Shown piece by piece: positions 6,910 to 15,208 of a stretch of DNA of 64,000 nucleotides. Where the stretch lies: NCBI GenBank assembly GCA_963785585.1, contig CAWAVW010000001.1, forward strand, positions 124,001 to 188,000, written 5' to 3'. The DNA comes from Palsa-295 sp963785585 (GTDB taxonomy: Bacteria > Acidobacteriota > Terriglobia > Acidiferrales > UBA7541). A program made the translations under genes and the position numbers. The notes beneath the pieces were generated by a model. That model did no database searches and was not told the DNA's origin. It saw only the letters and a list, made by a program, of their open reading frames with translations. Each line of letters starts with the position of its first letter. The stretch's first letter is position 1.

Positions 6910-9336
6910 GTGAGCGACCAGAGCGTCTCTCATTACCGAATCGTCGAAAAAGTTGGCGAGGGCGGAATGGGCGTTGTGTATCGCGCTCACGACGACCGCC
7001 TGAACCGCGACGTTGCGCTGAAATTCCTGCCGGACGAACTGAATCACGATGCCAACGCCCGTTCGATGCTGCTGCGCGAAGCGCGCACGGCGTCCGCGCT
7101 GAACCATCCGAACATTTGCACGATTTACGACGTGGGCGAGGCGGACGGCAAGAGCTACATCGTGATGGAATTTGTGAACGGGCGGTCGCTGGCCGAGCAG
7201 ATTCCGGAAGGCGGGCTGCCGGCGGAGACCGTGATTCGCTACGGCGAGCAGATCGCGGATGCCGTGGCGCACGCGCACGAGCACGGTGTGATTCACCGGG
7301 ATTTGAAGACGCCGAACATCATCGTGATGCCGGGCGGGCGGCCGAAGGTGCTGGATTTCGGGCTCGCGAAGCACATGACTGCCGGCGAGATTTCGCTGAA
7401 GACGCAATCGATCAGCACGCTGACGTCGGAAGGCGCGATCGTGGGGACGATGCACTACATGGCGCCGGAATTATTTCGCGGCGAACCCGCCGACGCGCGG
7501 AGCGACATCTGGGCGATCGGGGTGGTGCTGTATGAAATGGCGAACGGGAAACGGCCGTTTCGCGGCAGGACTTCGTATGAATTGAGTTCGACGATTCTGC
7601 ACGATTCGCCGCCGCCGCTGCGTGAAAACGTGTCGCTCGGGCTGCGCGCGGTGATCGAGCATTGCCTGGCGAAAGAGCCCGCGCAGCGGTACCAGCACGC
7701 GAGCGAAGTGCGGGCCGCGCTCGAAGCGTTGCGCACGAATTCAGCGGTGATTCCGGCGAGCGCGATTCAACCGCCGGAAATGGGGCGGCCGGAAACGAGA
7801 CCGAAGACCGGATTTCGCCGCGCGGCGATTCTTTCGGCTGCGGCGGCGGCGTTGCTTGTGGTCGCGGCGGTGGGGTGGAAACTGGCGGCGAGCAAGTGGC
7901 ACGGGACGGCGGCGGTGGGAGCGGCGTCGATCCAATCGCTGGCGGTGCTGCCGATGGAAAATCTGACGGGAGATCCGAAGCAGGATTATTTCGCCGACGG
8001 GATGGGCGACGCGCTGACGACGGAACTTTCTCAAATTAAGAAATTACGGGTGATCTCGCGAACGTCGGTGATGCAGTACAAGGACAAGCACGAAAATCCG
8101 GCGCAAATCGCGCAGGAATTGGGCGTGGACGCGCTGGTGGAGGGATCGGTGCTGCGATCGGGAGATCGCGTGCGGATCTCGGCGGAATTGGTGCAGCCGC
8201 AAACCGGGCAAAATTTGTGGGCGCGGAGCTACGAACGTCCGGTGACGGATATTCTGGCGCTGCAGAGCGACGTGGCGCGCGACATTGTGACGCAGATCCA
8301 AATTCAGTTGACGCAGCCGGAGCGCGAGCGACTGGCCAAAACGCGAACGGTGGTTCCCGCGGCGTACGACGCGTACCTGCAGGGAAATTATCTGGCGAGC
8401 AAGCGCACCGGAGAAGCAGTGACGCAAGCCGTGACGGAATACCGGCAGGCGATTCAACTGGACCCGAGCTACGCGCCGTCGTATGTGGGGCTGGCGACGG
8501 CGCTATCGCTCGAGGCGGATTACACCGACGTTCCAACGTCGCAAGTGCTGCCCGAAGCGGAAGCGATGGCGGTGAAGGCGTTGCAACTGGACGACAGCCT
8601 GGCGTCGGCGCACGCGGTACTCGGATTCATTCGCCTTTATCGATTGGAATGGCCAGGCGTGCTGGATGAATTCGAGCGGGCGGTCCAGTTGAATCCGGGC
8701 GACGCGAACAGCCACCACTGGTACGCGCTGGCGCTGGCCGCGGCCGGACGAAGCGACGAAGCGATTGCGGAAATCAAGCTGGCGCAGGAACTGGATCCGA
8801 AATCGCTGATCATCAACGCGAACCTTTCCTGGGTTTCGTATATCGCCGGCAAATACGACGATGCCATCGCCGAGGCGCAAAAAACGATCGCCATGGATCA
8901 CAGCTTCGCGGTGGCGCACGGATATTTGGGGCAAGCGTATCTGGCGAAGCGGGACGACGGGAACGCGTTGCGGGAATTGGAGCAGGCGCTGAAGCTTTCG
9001 GGAAATGAGACTTCGTTTAAGGCCGAACTGGCGAACGCGTACGCGGTGACGGGAAAAAGGCCGGAGGCGCTGGCGATTTTGCATGAACTGCTTTCGATGG
9101 CGGCGAAACAATACGTGTCTCCCTACAACCTCGCGGTGGCGTATGTGGGCCTGGGCGACACGGATGCGACGTTCGAGTGGCTGAACAAAGCGTACGACGA
9201 GCGCTCCGTCCGGCTGATCAATCTTGCGGTGCATCCGCGCTTTGCGAGCGTGCGAAGCGACCCGCGATTCGCGGCGCTGGTAAAACGGATCGGCCTGCCG
9301 ACGGCGGCGAGCACCGGCGGAAGCGCGGCGCCGTAA
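6910..9336 (+). CDS. Serine/threonine protein kinase with TPR sensor domain
   Basis: This is an 808-residue membrane-anchored Pkn2-type kinase. The kinase domain shows the glycine loop VGEGGMGVVYRAHD, Lys38 in VALKFL, the catalytic loop VIHRDLKTPNIIV, DFG and MAPE motifs, so it should be active. A single membrane segment rich in Ala/Val/Leu lies near residue 300-322. The extracytoplasmic part starts with a FlgO/CadC-like module (SLAVLPMENLTGDPKQDYFADG) seen in adenylate cyclases and kinases, followed by about eight TPR units to the C-terminus. The GTG at 6910 starts just before the conserved HYRIVEKVGEGG. Such kinase-TPR fusions are abundant in Acidobacteriota; the signal sensed and the targets are unknown. 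Confidence 0.93.
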   Translation: MSDQSVSHYRIVEKVGEGGMGVVYRAHDDRLNRDVALKFLPDELNHDANARSMLLREARTASALNHPNICTIYDVGEADGKSYIVMEFVNGRSLAEQIPEGGLPAETVIRYGEQIADAVAHAHEHGVIHRDLKTPNIIVMPGGRPKVLDFGLAKHMTAGEISLKTQSISTLTSEGAIVGTMHYMAPELFRGEPADARSDIWAIGVVLYEMANGKRPFRGRTSYELSSTILHDSPPPLRENVSLGLRAVIEHCLAKEPAQRYQHASEVRAALEALRTNSAVIPASAIQPPEMGRPETRPKTGFRRAAILSAAAAALLVVAAVGWKLAASKWHGTAAVGAASIQSLAVLPMENLTGDPKQDYFADGMGDALTTELSQIKKLRVISRTSVMQYKDKHENPAQIAQELGVDALVEGSVLRSGDRVRISAELVQPQTGQNLWARSYERPVTDILALQSDVARDIVTQIQIQLTQPERERLAKTRTVVPAAYDAYLQGNYLASKRTGEAVTQAVTEYRQAIQLDPSYAPSYVGLATALSLEADYTDVPTSQVLPEAEAMAVKALQLDDSLASAHAVLGFIRLYRLEWPGVLDEFERAVQLNPGDANSHHWYALALAAAGRSDEAIAEIKLAQELDPKSLIINANLSWVSYIAGKYDDAIAEAQKTIAMDHSFAVAHGYLGQAYLAKRDDGNALRELEQALKLSGNETSFKAELANAYAVTGKRPEALAILHELLSMAAKQYVSPYNLAVAYVGLGDTDATFEWLNKAYDERSVRLINLAVHPRFASVRSDPRFAALVKRIGLPTAASTGGSAAP

Positions 9337-9499
9337 ACATTCCGGCGGAATTTGCGCGGCGGACGGTTGCGCGGAGCAATCTTTCTTGACGGGCCCCGGC
9401 TCGTAAACTACACTCACGGCGTTCCCGATCGTCGAACCTCGCCGGCCCCCAAAAATTCCAATCGCAGGCAATTCCAATGCGCCGGAAACGGAGATAAAA

Positions 9500-9715
9500 A
9501 TGGGCAAGATTCACTTCACGCTGAAAAACGTCACGAGAGAAATTCAGAAGGCGGAAAAGAAACTGCGCGCGCTGCGAAGCAAGGTCACGAAGGCCGACCA
9601 GAAGAAGATCGATCTGAATCTTCGCAGCCTGAAAAAGTCCTACGGCATCATCGGGGTGGTGTGCCGTCCGCCCGCCACGCATTTCGGCCAGACGTTCACG
9701 ACCAAGACGAAGTAA
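9500..9715 (+). CDS. Small basic protein, tandem paralogue 1 (unknown family)
   Basis: This 71-residue lysine-rich protein is paralogous to the next ORF. Shared positions by eye include MxKIxFTL at the N-terminus, AEKKLR, KVxxADQKKIxLxL, a YGxI segment, one Cys and the tail FGQxFxTKxK. The N-terminal two thirds look helical; the last 20 residues hold Cys, Pro, Thr and Gly and look unstructured. It begins 163 bases after the kinase gene and lies upstream of a SagB/ThcOx-like oxidoreductase. That context allows a helical leader plus modified tail, as in RiPP precursors, but a structural or nucleic-acid-binding role is equally open. No family is recognised. Confidence 0.75.
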   Translation: MGKIHFTLKNVTREIQKAEKKLRALRSKVTKADQKKIDLNLRSLKKSYGIIGVVCRPPATHFGQTFTTKTK

Positions 9716-9798
9716 CGCGGTTCGTTGCCTGACGCGGGACGCCGACGCGCTCCGGCGCGATTTCGAGGAACCGGGAACGCGGCGGGAGGAGATTTGCA

Positions 9799-10023
9799 AT
9801 GGCCAAAATTTCTTTTACGCTGCACGAAATCGCCGACGACATTCGCAATGCGGAGAAAAAACTTCGGAAAATGAAGCCGAAGGTAATGCCCGCGGATCAG
9901 AAGAAAATTGAACTGGAACTGCAAGTGCTGGACAAAGCGTACGGGCTGATTCGGGATCTTTGCCCGAAGGGAAAGCACCCGACGAAACCGTTCGGGCAAT
10001 GGTTCGAAACGAAACCGAAGTGA
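9799..10023 (+). CDS. Small basic protein, tandem paralogue 2 (unknown family)
   Basis: This 74-residue paralogue of the preceding ORF keeps the same block order: MAKISFTL, NAEKKLRKMKPKV, ADQKKIELEL, YGLI, one Cys and the terminal FGQWFETKPK. The start is supported by GGGAGGAG about 8 bases upstream of the ATG. The N-terminal two thirds are more conserved between the copies than the stretch after the Cys, apart from the FGQ tail. It lies 45 bases upstream of the SagB/ThcOx-like gene in the same direction, so the three genes plausibly form one unit. Conservation of two diverged copies argues that both are real proteins. No function is assigned. Confidence 0.78.
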   Translation: MAKISFTLHEIADDIRNAEKKLRKMKPKVMPADQKKIELELQVLDKAYGLIRDLCPKGKHPTKPFGQWFETKPK

Positions 10024-10068
10024 AGCGCGACTCTCGTTTTGGCGGCAGCCGATTTCCGATCGTTGCGC

Positions 10069-11202
10069 ATGCGTAGAGCGAAGCAGGTTCGTTACCGGCG
10101 GGCGCCGTCGCTCGTGTCGTATTGGGACGCGGAGCGGCTGGTCTTCGAAAATTATGCGACCGGCAAAGGCGCCACGGCGGCTCCCCTGGCGGCCGAGGTC
10201 CTGCATTTCTTCAGCAACTGGCGCGGCGCTCAGGATTTGTTCCGTCACCTTCCGCAGTATTCGCGGGCTTCCCTTCGTGCGGCGATTCAGCAACTGGTGA
10301 GGTATTCGCTGCTGCAGCGTTCGGATCGAAAGCCGAACGCAGTGGAGGGCGCGATGTCCTCATGGGCTGCGTGGAATCCCGCGGCCGGATTTTTTCATTT
10401 CACCGGACGCGATCTCCCCTTTGACGCAAACCTGCTGCGGATGGGCCAATACATGGAGGGGCTGACGCGGGAGCGGGCCATGCCCGTCCCCGTGAAGCGC
10501 TATCCGCGAGCGGCGCAAAAAAAACTGCTGCCGCCGGACGCTCAGGGCGATTTTCCGAGCGTGCTGACTTCGAGGCGAACGTGGCGGCGATTCGCGAAAG
10601 GCAAAATCGCGTACGCCGAACTGAGTACGCTGCTCGGATTGACGTGGGGAGTGCGCGAGTGGGTTGCCGTGCCGCCGCTCGGAAAATTTGCGGTGAAGAC
10701 GTCGCCGTCAGGAGGCGCGCTGCACCCGATTGAGGCGTACGTAATCGCTCGCGATGTGGAAGGCGTGTCGCCCGGAATTTATCACTACGATGCGACCGGG
10801 CACCGGCTCGAACGGCTGCGGCGAGGAATGACGCGCGACCGCATGTCGGAGTATGTGATGGGCCAGCGATGGTTTTCCGATGCGGCCGCGTTCGTGGTGA
10901 TGACCGCTGTATTCACGCGCACGCAATGGAAATACCGCTACCCGCGCGCGTATCGCGTGGTGCTGGCAGAGACGGGGCATCTGTGCCAAACGTTTTGCCT
11001 GACGGCGACGTGGCTGGGTCTCGCGCCGTTTTGCACCATGGCGATTGCCGATTCGAAAATCGACCGCGATTTGGGAATCGATAGCGTTACGGAAGGCGCT
11101 CTCTACGTGGCCGGCGTGGGCCGTAAGCCGAAAACCCTGGACTGGACGACGGCATCGATGCCGGTGGACCCGACGGGGAGCCGGCGAACTTTTCGAAATT
11201 AG
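10069..11202 (+). CDS. SagB/ThcOx-type nitroreductase-fold oxidoreductase
   Basis: This protein of about 377 residues has two parts. Residues 1-110 resemble a winged-helix PqqD/peptide-clamp-like module (LVFENYATG, APLAAEVLHFFSNW, LVRYSLLQR). From about 145 onward it shows the FMN-dependent SagB/ThcOx pattern: SRRTWRRFAKGKI, TSPSGGALHPIEAYVIA, GIYHYD and a late AETGHLCQTFCLTATWLGL helix. Family members oxidise azolines in thiazole/oxazole-modified peptides, but many stand-alone copies have unknown substrates. No YcaO cyclodehydratase is visible in the window. The start is uncertain: a TTG at 10039 is an alternative to the ATG used here. The upstream small paralogues are candidate partners, which is inference. 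Confidence 0.85.
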   Translation: MRRAKQVRYRRAPSLVSYWDAERLVFENYATGKGATAAPLAAEVLHFFSNWRGAQDLFRHLPQYSRASLRAAIQQLVRYSLLQRSDRKPNAVEGAMSSWAAWNPAAGFFHFTGRDLPFDANLLRMGQYMEGLTRERAMPVPVKRYPRAAQKKLLPPDAQGDFPSVLTSRRTWRRFAKGKIAYAELSTLLGLTWGVREWVAVPPLGKFAVKTSPSGGALHPIEAYVIARDVEGVSPGIYHYDATGHRLERLRRGMTRDRMSEYVMGQRWFSDAAAFVVMTAVFTRTQWKYRYPRAYRVVLAETGHLCQTFCLTATWLGLAPFCTMAIADSKIDRDLGIDSVTEGALYVAGVGRKPKTLDWTTASMPVDPTGSRRTFRN

Positions 11203-11222
11203 CGGCGGACCGATCGCTGGGA

Positions 11223-11873
11223 TTAGCGGCGCTTTGGCGAGGACTTTGCGCTGAGCAACGCGATTTCTTTCTTCAGGCGTTCGTTTTCGTTTTGCAGCTC
11301 TTGCATCTTTTTTTCCGCCGGCCCCAGCATTTCTCGAATCTGGTCTTCGGTGTACCGCGGAGTGATGTGCTGCGGACAATTCCAATCGAATGCTTCCACA
11401 TGAATTACAAACACCCGTTCGATCGCTGCCTTGTATCCCGGATCAGCCACTTTCCCGATCCAGTCTTTGGCGGAGTCGCCTTCGAAGATTTCCGCCCGGC
11501 CTAAAATTTTCAGCCGCAACTGCTTTGGATAATCAACGAAGATCAAAGCGACCCGGTTGTCGTTGAGCAGGCTGCCTGCGGTGATGTATTGCTTGTTGCC
11601 GCGAAAATCGGCGAACGCGACGGTGTTTGCGTCGATGACTTTCAGAAATCCCCTCGGGCCGCCGCGATGCTGGATGTAGGGCCAACCCGTCTCGCCGACG
11701 GTGGCCATGTAAAACGTGTCGCGATCTGCGAGGAACTCCGATTCCTCGGGGCCCAGACCCGGGCGGGACCGGTCGGAATCCTCCAGTCTCTCGTATTGAC
11801 GCCGGCTGCCGTAGCGCTCCTGCAACTGTTTCACGAGCGGCGTGAAAACCAGCGAGCCAAAACTTTTGGTCAT
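11223..11873 (-). CDS. Pyridoxamine 5'-phosphate oxidase-like FMN-binding protein
   Basis: This 216-residue protein has the PNPOx-like split-barrel pattern seen in general stress and flavin-binding proteins: FLADRDTFYMATVGETGWPYIQ, HRGGPRGFLKVID, VAFADFRGNKQY and VALIFVDYP. The C-terminal 40 residues form a charged coiled-coil tail, which is unusual for the family and may mediate oligomerisation. The ATG at 11873 is preceded by GGGAGAG, which decides the start over a much longer frame. The gene is convergent with the SagB-like gene. It probably binds FMN or F420 and reduces small molecules; a true PdxH role is unlikely. Confidence 0.85.
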   Translation of the reverse strand: MTKSFGSLVFTPLVKQLQERYGSRRQYERLEDSDRSRPGLGPEESEFLADRDTFYMATVGETGWPYIQHRGGPRGFLKVIDANTVAFADFRGNKQYITAGSLLNDNRVALIFVDYPKQLRLKILGRAEIFEGDSAKDWIGKVADPGYKAAIERVFVIHVEAFDWNCPQHITPRYTEDQIREMLGPAEKKMQELQNENERLKKEIALLSAKSSPKRR

Positions 11874-12067
11874 GGCGATTCTCTCCCGATGGAACGGCGC
11901 TCCGGCAAGACGAAACAATGCGGTCGAAATTAAAGCCCATTGGATGCCGGATAGACCCGGGAGCGATTCTACGGCAATCACGCCATGACGAGACTTTCTT
12001 GTACGGAAAAGACGCACCCCCGTTGGGTATTTTCGCAGGAGCGGCGTTGAGGTACACTCGCGGGACT

Positions 12068-13402
12068 TTGAGCGAAGCGAAAGACAAGCTGCCAAGGGTG
12101 GCCGAAACCGGCGAAACGGCGTCCGTTTCCTCCGGATCCGGCCGAGCGATCAACCGGCCGGTGCAGGTGCTGTTCGCCAGTATGATCGGGACGACAATCG
12201 AGTTTTTCGACTTTTATATATACGCGACGGCGGCGGTACTCGTTTTTCCCCGGCTGTTCTTTCCGAAAACCGATCCAGCATCGGCGACGCTGGCGTCGCT
12301 GGCGACGTTTGCGATTGCTTTCGTGGCGCGGCCGTTTGGCTCGGCGATCTTCGGGCACTTCGGCGACCGGATTGGGCGCAAAGCGACGCTCGTTGCCGCT
12401 CTGCTGACCATGGGAATTTCCACGGTGACGATCGGCATTCTGCCGACGTACGCTTCGATCGGGGTCGCCGCGCCGCTGCTGCTGGCGCTCTGCCGGTTCG
12501 GGCAGGGGCTGGGCCTGGGCGGCGAGTGGGGCGGCGCCGTTTTGCTGGCAATTGAAAATGCGCCGGCGGGAAGGCGCGCGTGGTATGGCATGTTTCCGCA
12601 ACTCGGCGCGCCGATCGGGTTTCTTTTTTCCGGCGGCGTGTTCCTGATTCTTTCGAAACAACTGACGAACGAGCAGTTTTTCGCCTACGGGTGGCGCATC
12701 CCGTTTCTGGCGAGCGCGGCGCTGGTGTTGATTGGTTTGTACGTGCGGCTGACGATTTCGGAAACGCCGGTGTTTCGCGAAGCACTCAGCCGCGATCATC
12801 GAGTGCGCGTGCCGATGCTGGCGGTTTTTGGCTCGTATCCCAAGGCGCTGCTGGTGGGGACGCTCTCGTCGCTGGCGACCTTCGTGCTGTTTTATTTGAT
12901 GACCGTGTTCGCGCTCTCGTGGGGAACATCGGCGCTGGGTTTCAGCCGCGACAAATTCCTGCTGATCCAGCTTTTCGGCATTCTGTTTTTCGCGGCGTTC
13001 ATACCCATCGGAGCGGCGCTGGCCGAGCACGGACGGCGAAGGACTCTACTCTGGGTGACGGTTGCGATCGGGGCGTTTGGACTGATTCTGGCGCCGCTTT
13101 TCTCGGCCGGCACGGCGGGCGCGACGGCGATGATGATTGTGGGCATGTCGCTGATGGGATTGACGTACGGTCCGCTGGGGACGCTGCTGTCGGAATTATT
13201 TCCGACGCAGGTTCGCTACACGGGGAGTTCGCTGACGTTTAACCTGGCGGGAATTTTCGGCGCTTCGCTGGCGCCGTATATCGCCACGTGGCTGGCGAAA
13301 AATCACGGTTTGCCGTTCGTCGGCTACTACCTGGGCGCCGCGGCGATTTTGACGTTGCTGGGTTTGCTGGCATCCCGTGAAACCAAAGACGATCTGCTCT
13401 AG
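12068..13402 (+). CDS. MFS transporter of the metabolite:H+ symporter (ProP/ShiA-like) family
   Basis: This protein of about 444 residues has 12 predicted membrane segments. The pattern TTIEFFDFYIYATAA in helix 1, FGDRIGRKATL in the 2-3 loop and RFGQGLGLGGEWGGA in helix 4 are hallmarks of the MHS subfamily, which imports organic acids, osmolytes or aromatic acids with protons. The substrate cannot be read from sequence. The start is uncertain; a TTG at 12068 is used because the residues before it are not conserved-looking and overlap the upstream region of the divergent PNPOx-like gene. Its stop overlaps that of the convergent methyltransferase by four bases (CTAG). Confidence 0.88.
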   Translation: MSEAKDKLPRVAETGETASVSSGSGRAINRPVQVLFASMIGTTIEFFDFYIYATAAVLVFPRLFFPKTDPASATLASLATFAIAFVARPFGSAIFGHFGDRIGRKATLVAALLTMGISTVTIGILPTYASIGVAAPLLLALCRFGQGLGLGGEWGGAVLLAIENAPAGRRAWYGMFPQLGAPIGFLFSGGVFLILSKQLTNEQFFAYGWRIPFLASAALVLIGLYVRLTISETPVFREALSRDHRVRVPMLAVFGSYPKALLVGTLSSLATFVLFYLMTVFALSWGTSALGFSRDKFLLIQLFGILFFAAFIPIGAALAEHGRRRTLLWVTVAIGAFGLILAPLFSAGTAGATAMMIVGMSLMGLTYGPLGTLLSELFPTQVRYTGSSLTFNLAGIFGASLAPYIATWLAKNHGLPFVGYYLGAAAILTLLGLLASRETKDDLL

Positions 13403-14091
13403 CGAGGCTTGGTGGCAATCGCGATCACCGTATCGCTGTAACGCAAGCCGCGCAGCAGGCCGAACGAGATTGTTTGCCAGCTCACGCTCGGCAGCCGCGG
13501 CACGCCGCCGTCGTTGTTAAAAAGGAACTCCGGCGCTTCAAATTTTGCTTCCCGGAAGATTCTCTCGAAGTCTTTCCGCACCAGAGCGACGATGTGCGCG
13601 GGATACGAATTGTCTCCAAACAAAACAAAGTGCCCTCGAAACAAAAGCGCGAGCAGAGCGCGCCAGCTTTCGTTGTTGGGCGTGGTGACGATCACCGTGC
13701 CGCCGGGACGGACGAGGCGGTAGAGTTCGCGCATCATCGCTCGCGGATTTTCAAGGTGCTCGATCACTTCGGCGGAAATTACGACGTCAAAAGCCTCATC
13801 ATGATTTTCAATGGGCAGGTTCAGGTCCTGCTCGATCCATTCGATTTTCCCGGCCAGGGCCAGCGGAGCGGGCATGATGTCCGCCGCGGAGATCTTTTCG
13901 AATCGCTGCATCGAGAGCAGAACCTGGGTCAATTGACCAACGCCGGCGCCGAAATCCAGCACTTTGCCGCGAAGATCGCGATCCAGAATCAACTGGCGGA
14001 TTGCGGAGTAGATACTGTCGGAACTGATGCCGCGCGTGCATTCAGCGGCCGCCCGCCGGTGCTTCTTTACTTCGTCGCTGTTCGAGCCCAT
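13399..14091 (-). CDS. Class I SAM-dependent methyltransferase
   Basis: This 230-residue protein has a Methyltransf_11/23-type Rossmann core: KVLDFGAGVGQLT (motif I), ISAADIMP, DLNLPIENHDEAFDVVISAEVIEHLENP and YRLVRPGGTVIVTTPN. The pattern is close to small-molecule or lipid/glycan O-methyltransferases such as UbiG-like enzymes. The ATG at 14091 has AAAGGAA just upstream. It shares a four-base CTAG stop overlap with the convergent MFS gene. The substrate is unknown and the neighbours do not suggest one. Confidence 0.88.
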   Translation of the reverse strand: MGSNSDEVKKHRRAAAECTRGISSDSIYSAIRQLILDRDLRGKVLDFGAGVGQLTQVLLSMQRFEKISAADIMPAPLALAGKIEWIEQDLNLPIENHDEAFDVVISAEVIEHLENPRAMMRELYRLVRPGGTVIVTTPNNESWRALLALLFRGHFVLFGDNSYPAHIVALVRKDFERIFREAKFEAPEFLFNNDGGVPRLPSVSWQTISFGLLRGLRYSDTVIAIATKPR

Positions 14092-14295
14092 GGTTCCTTT
14101 TTCACGGTGCCCACAAATTCTACGTGGAAATGGAAGCGTAACAAGCGCGAAGATGGCTCGGGCAGGCACCGGAGAGGCGTCGCGGTGCAAACGAAGATAT
14201 GAACTGTCGGAGTTTGCATGGCAGAGACGGAAATTCCTGAGAGATTCGATGCCGCGGAGCGTCTAACCTTAGACGCTCGACTTACGGGGGTACGG

Positions 14296-15198
14296 ATGAC
14301 GAAAATGCGACTCACACGACGAGGATTTATTGGCGCAGGGCTGACGCTTGCGACAGCGCATCAACTGCAGAGGATTGCCAGTGCCTGCGGATTTCCATCG
14401 CGCGCGGATGTGTGCACGCTGATGGCGGAACAGGAAGTGGGCCCTTACTATGTGGCTAGTGAAATGCTGCGTTCCGACATCTCGGAAGGCAAACCGGGAT
14501 TTCCGTTGGAATTGAAAATAATCGTTCTCGATTCGCGGACGTGCCAACCGCTGACCCGTGCAGCGGTGGATGTGTGGCACTGCGACGCGCTCGGCTTGTA
14601 CTCCGGATTCACGAAACAAAACCCGATGGGACCCGGGGGCCCGTATGGTCCGGGCTCGCCGGACGGGCCTCCGTCAGGACCGCCGCCCGGTGCGCCGCCC
14701 GATTTCGATCCGCGAAATCAGGGGAATGCGGGCGGCCCGCCGCCGATGCGAACGACCGACAAGCTGACGTTTCTCCGCGGCATTCAGCTGACCGGGCCGG
14801 ACGGGGCCGTCCGTTTCACCACGATTTTCCCCGGCTACTATATGGGCCGGACGAACCACATTCATTTTAAGGTTCGCATCGGCGGACATGCGGAAGGAAA
14901 ATCCTACGCGGCGGGACACATTTCGCACGTGGGGCAGGTGTTTTTCCCGGAAGAGCTGAGCGCCCAGCTGATGCTGAAAGCGCCTTACAGCGAACACAAA
15001 ATACACAGGACCACGCAGGGCGAAGACGGCGTCTTTGGGGATCAGCACGGCGACGCTTCGATCTGCCAGCTCACGGCCGTTGAGGGCGGTGACTTTGCGC
15101 AAGGCATGCGGGCCCATTTGATCGCGGCGGTGGATCCGACGGCAACACCGGCGCCGGCCCGGAGAATGGGAGGGCCGGGAGGACCTTTCGTGCGATAG
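14296..15198 (+). CDS. Intradiol ring-cleavage dioxygenase-like protein, Tat-exported
   Basis: This 300-residue protein starts with a twin-arginine signal (RLTRRGFIGAG), so it should be exported folded. The catechol-dioxygenase beta sandwich keeps the four likely Fe(III) ligands: Tyr in EVGPYYV, Tyr in FPGYYMGR and two His in TNHIHFKV. WHCDALGLYSG matches the family core. Between this and the next strand lies an unusual Gly/Pro-rich insertion (encoded at about 14628-14750). The extracytoplasmic Tat-borne subgroup is known in many soil bacteria with unclear substrates. The ATG at 14296 is preferred since it gives a short n-region; an upstream ATG at 14218 exists. Confidence 0.87.
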   Translation: MTKMRLTRRGFIGAGLTLATAHQLQRIASACGFPSRADVCTLMAEQEVGPYYVASEMLRSDISEGKPGFPLELKIIVLDSRTCQPLTRAAVDVWHCDALGLYSGFTKQNPMGPGGPYGPGSPDGPPSGPPPGAPPDFDPRNQGNAGGPPPMRTTDKLTFLRGIQLTGPDGAVRFTTIFPGYYMGRTNHIHFKVRIGGHAEGKSYAAGHISHVGQVFFPEELSAQLMLKAPYSEHKIHRTTQGEDGVFGDQHGDASICQLTAVEGGDFAQGMRAHLIAAVDPTATPAPARRMGGPGGPFVR

Positions 15199-15208
15199 AG
15201 TTGCGAAT

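Noticed and set aside
10069..11202. Complete thiazole/oxazole-modified microcin cluster
   Set aside because: No YcaO-domain cyclodehydratase or transporter is present next to the SagB-like gene, so only a looser RiPP-like hypothesis is kept.
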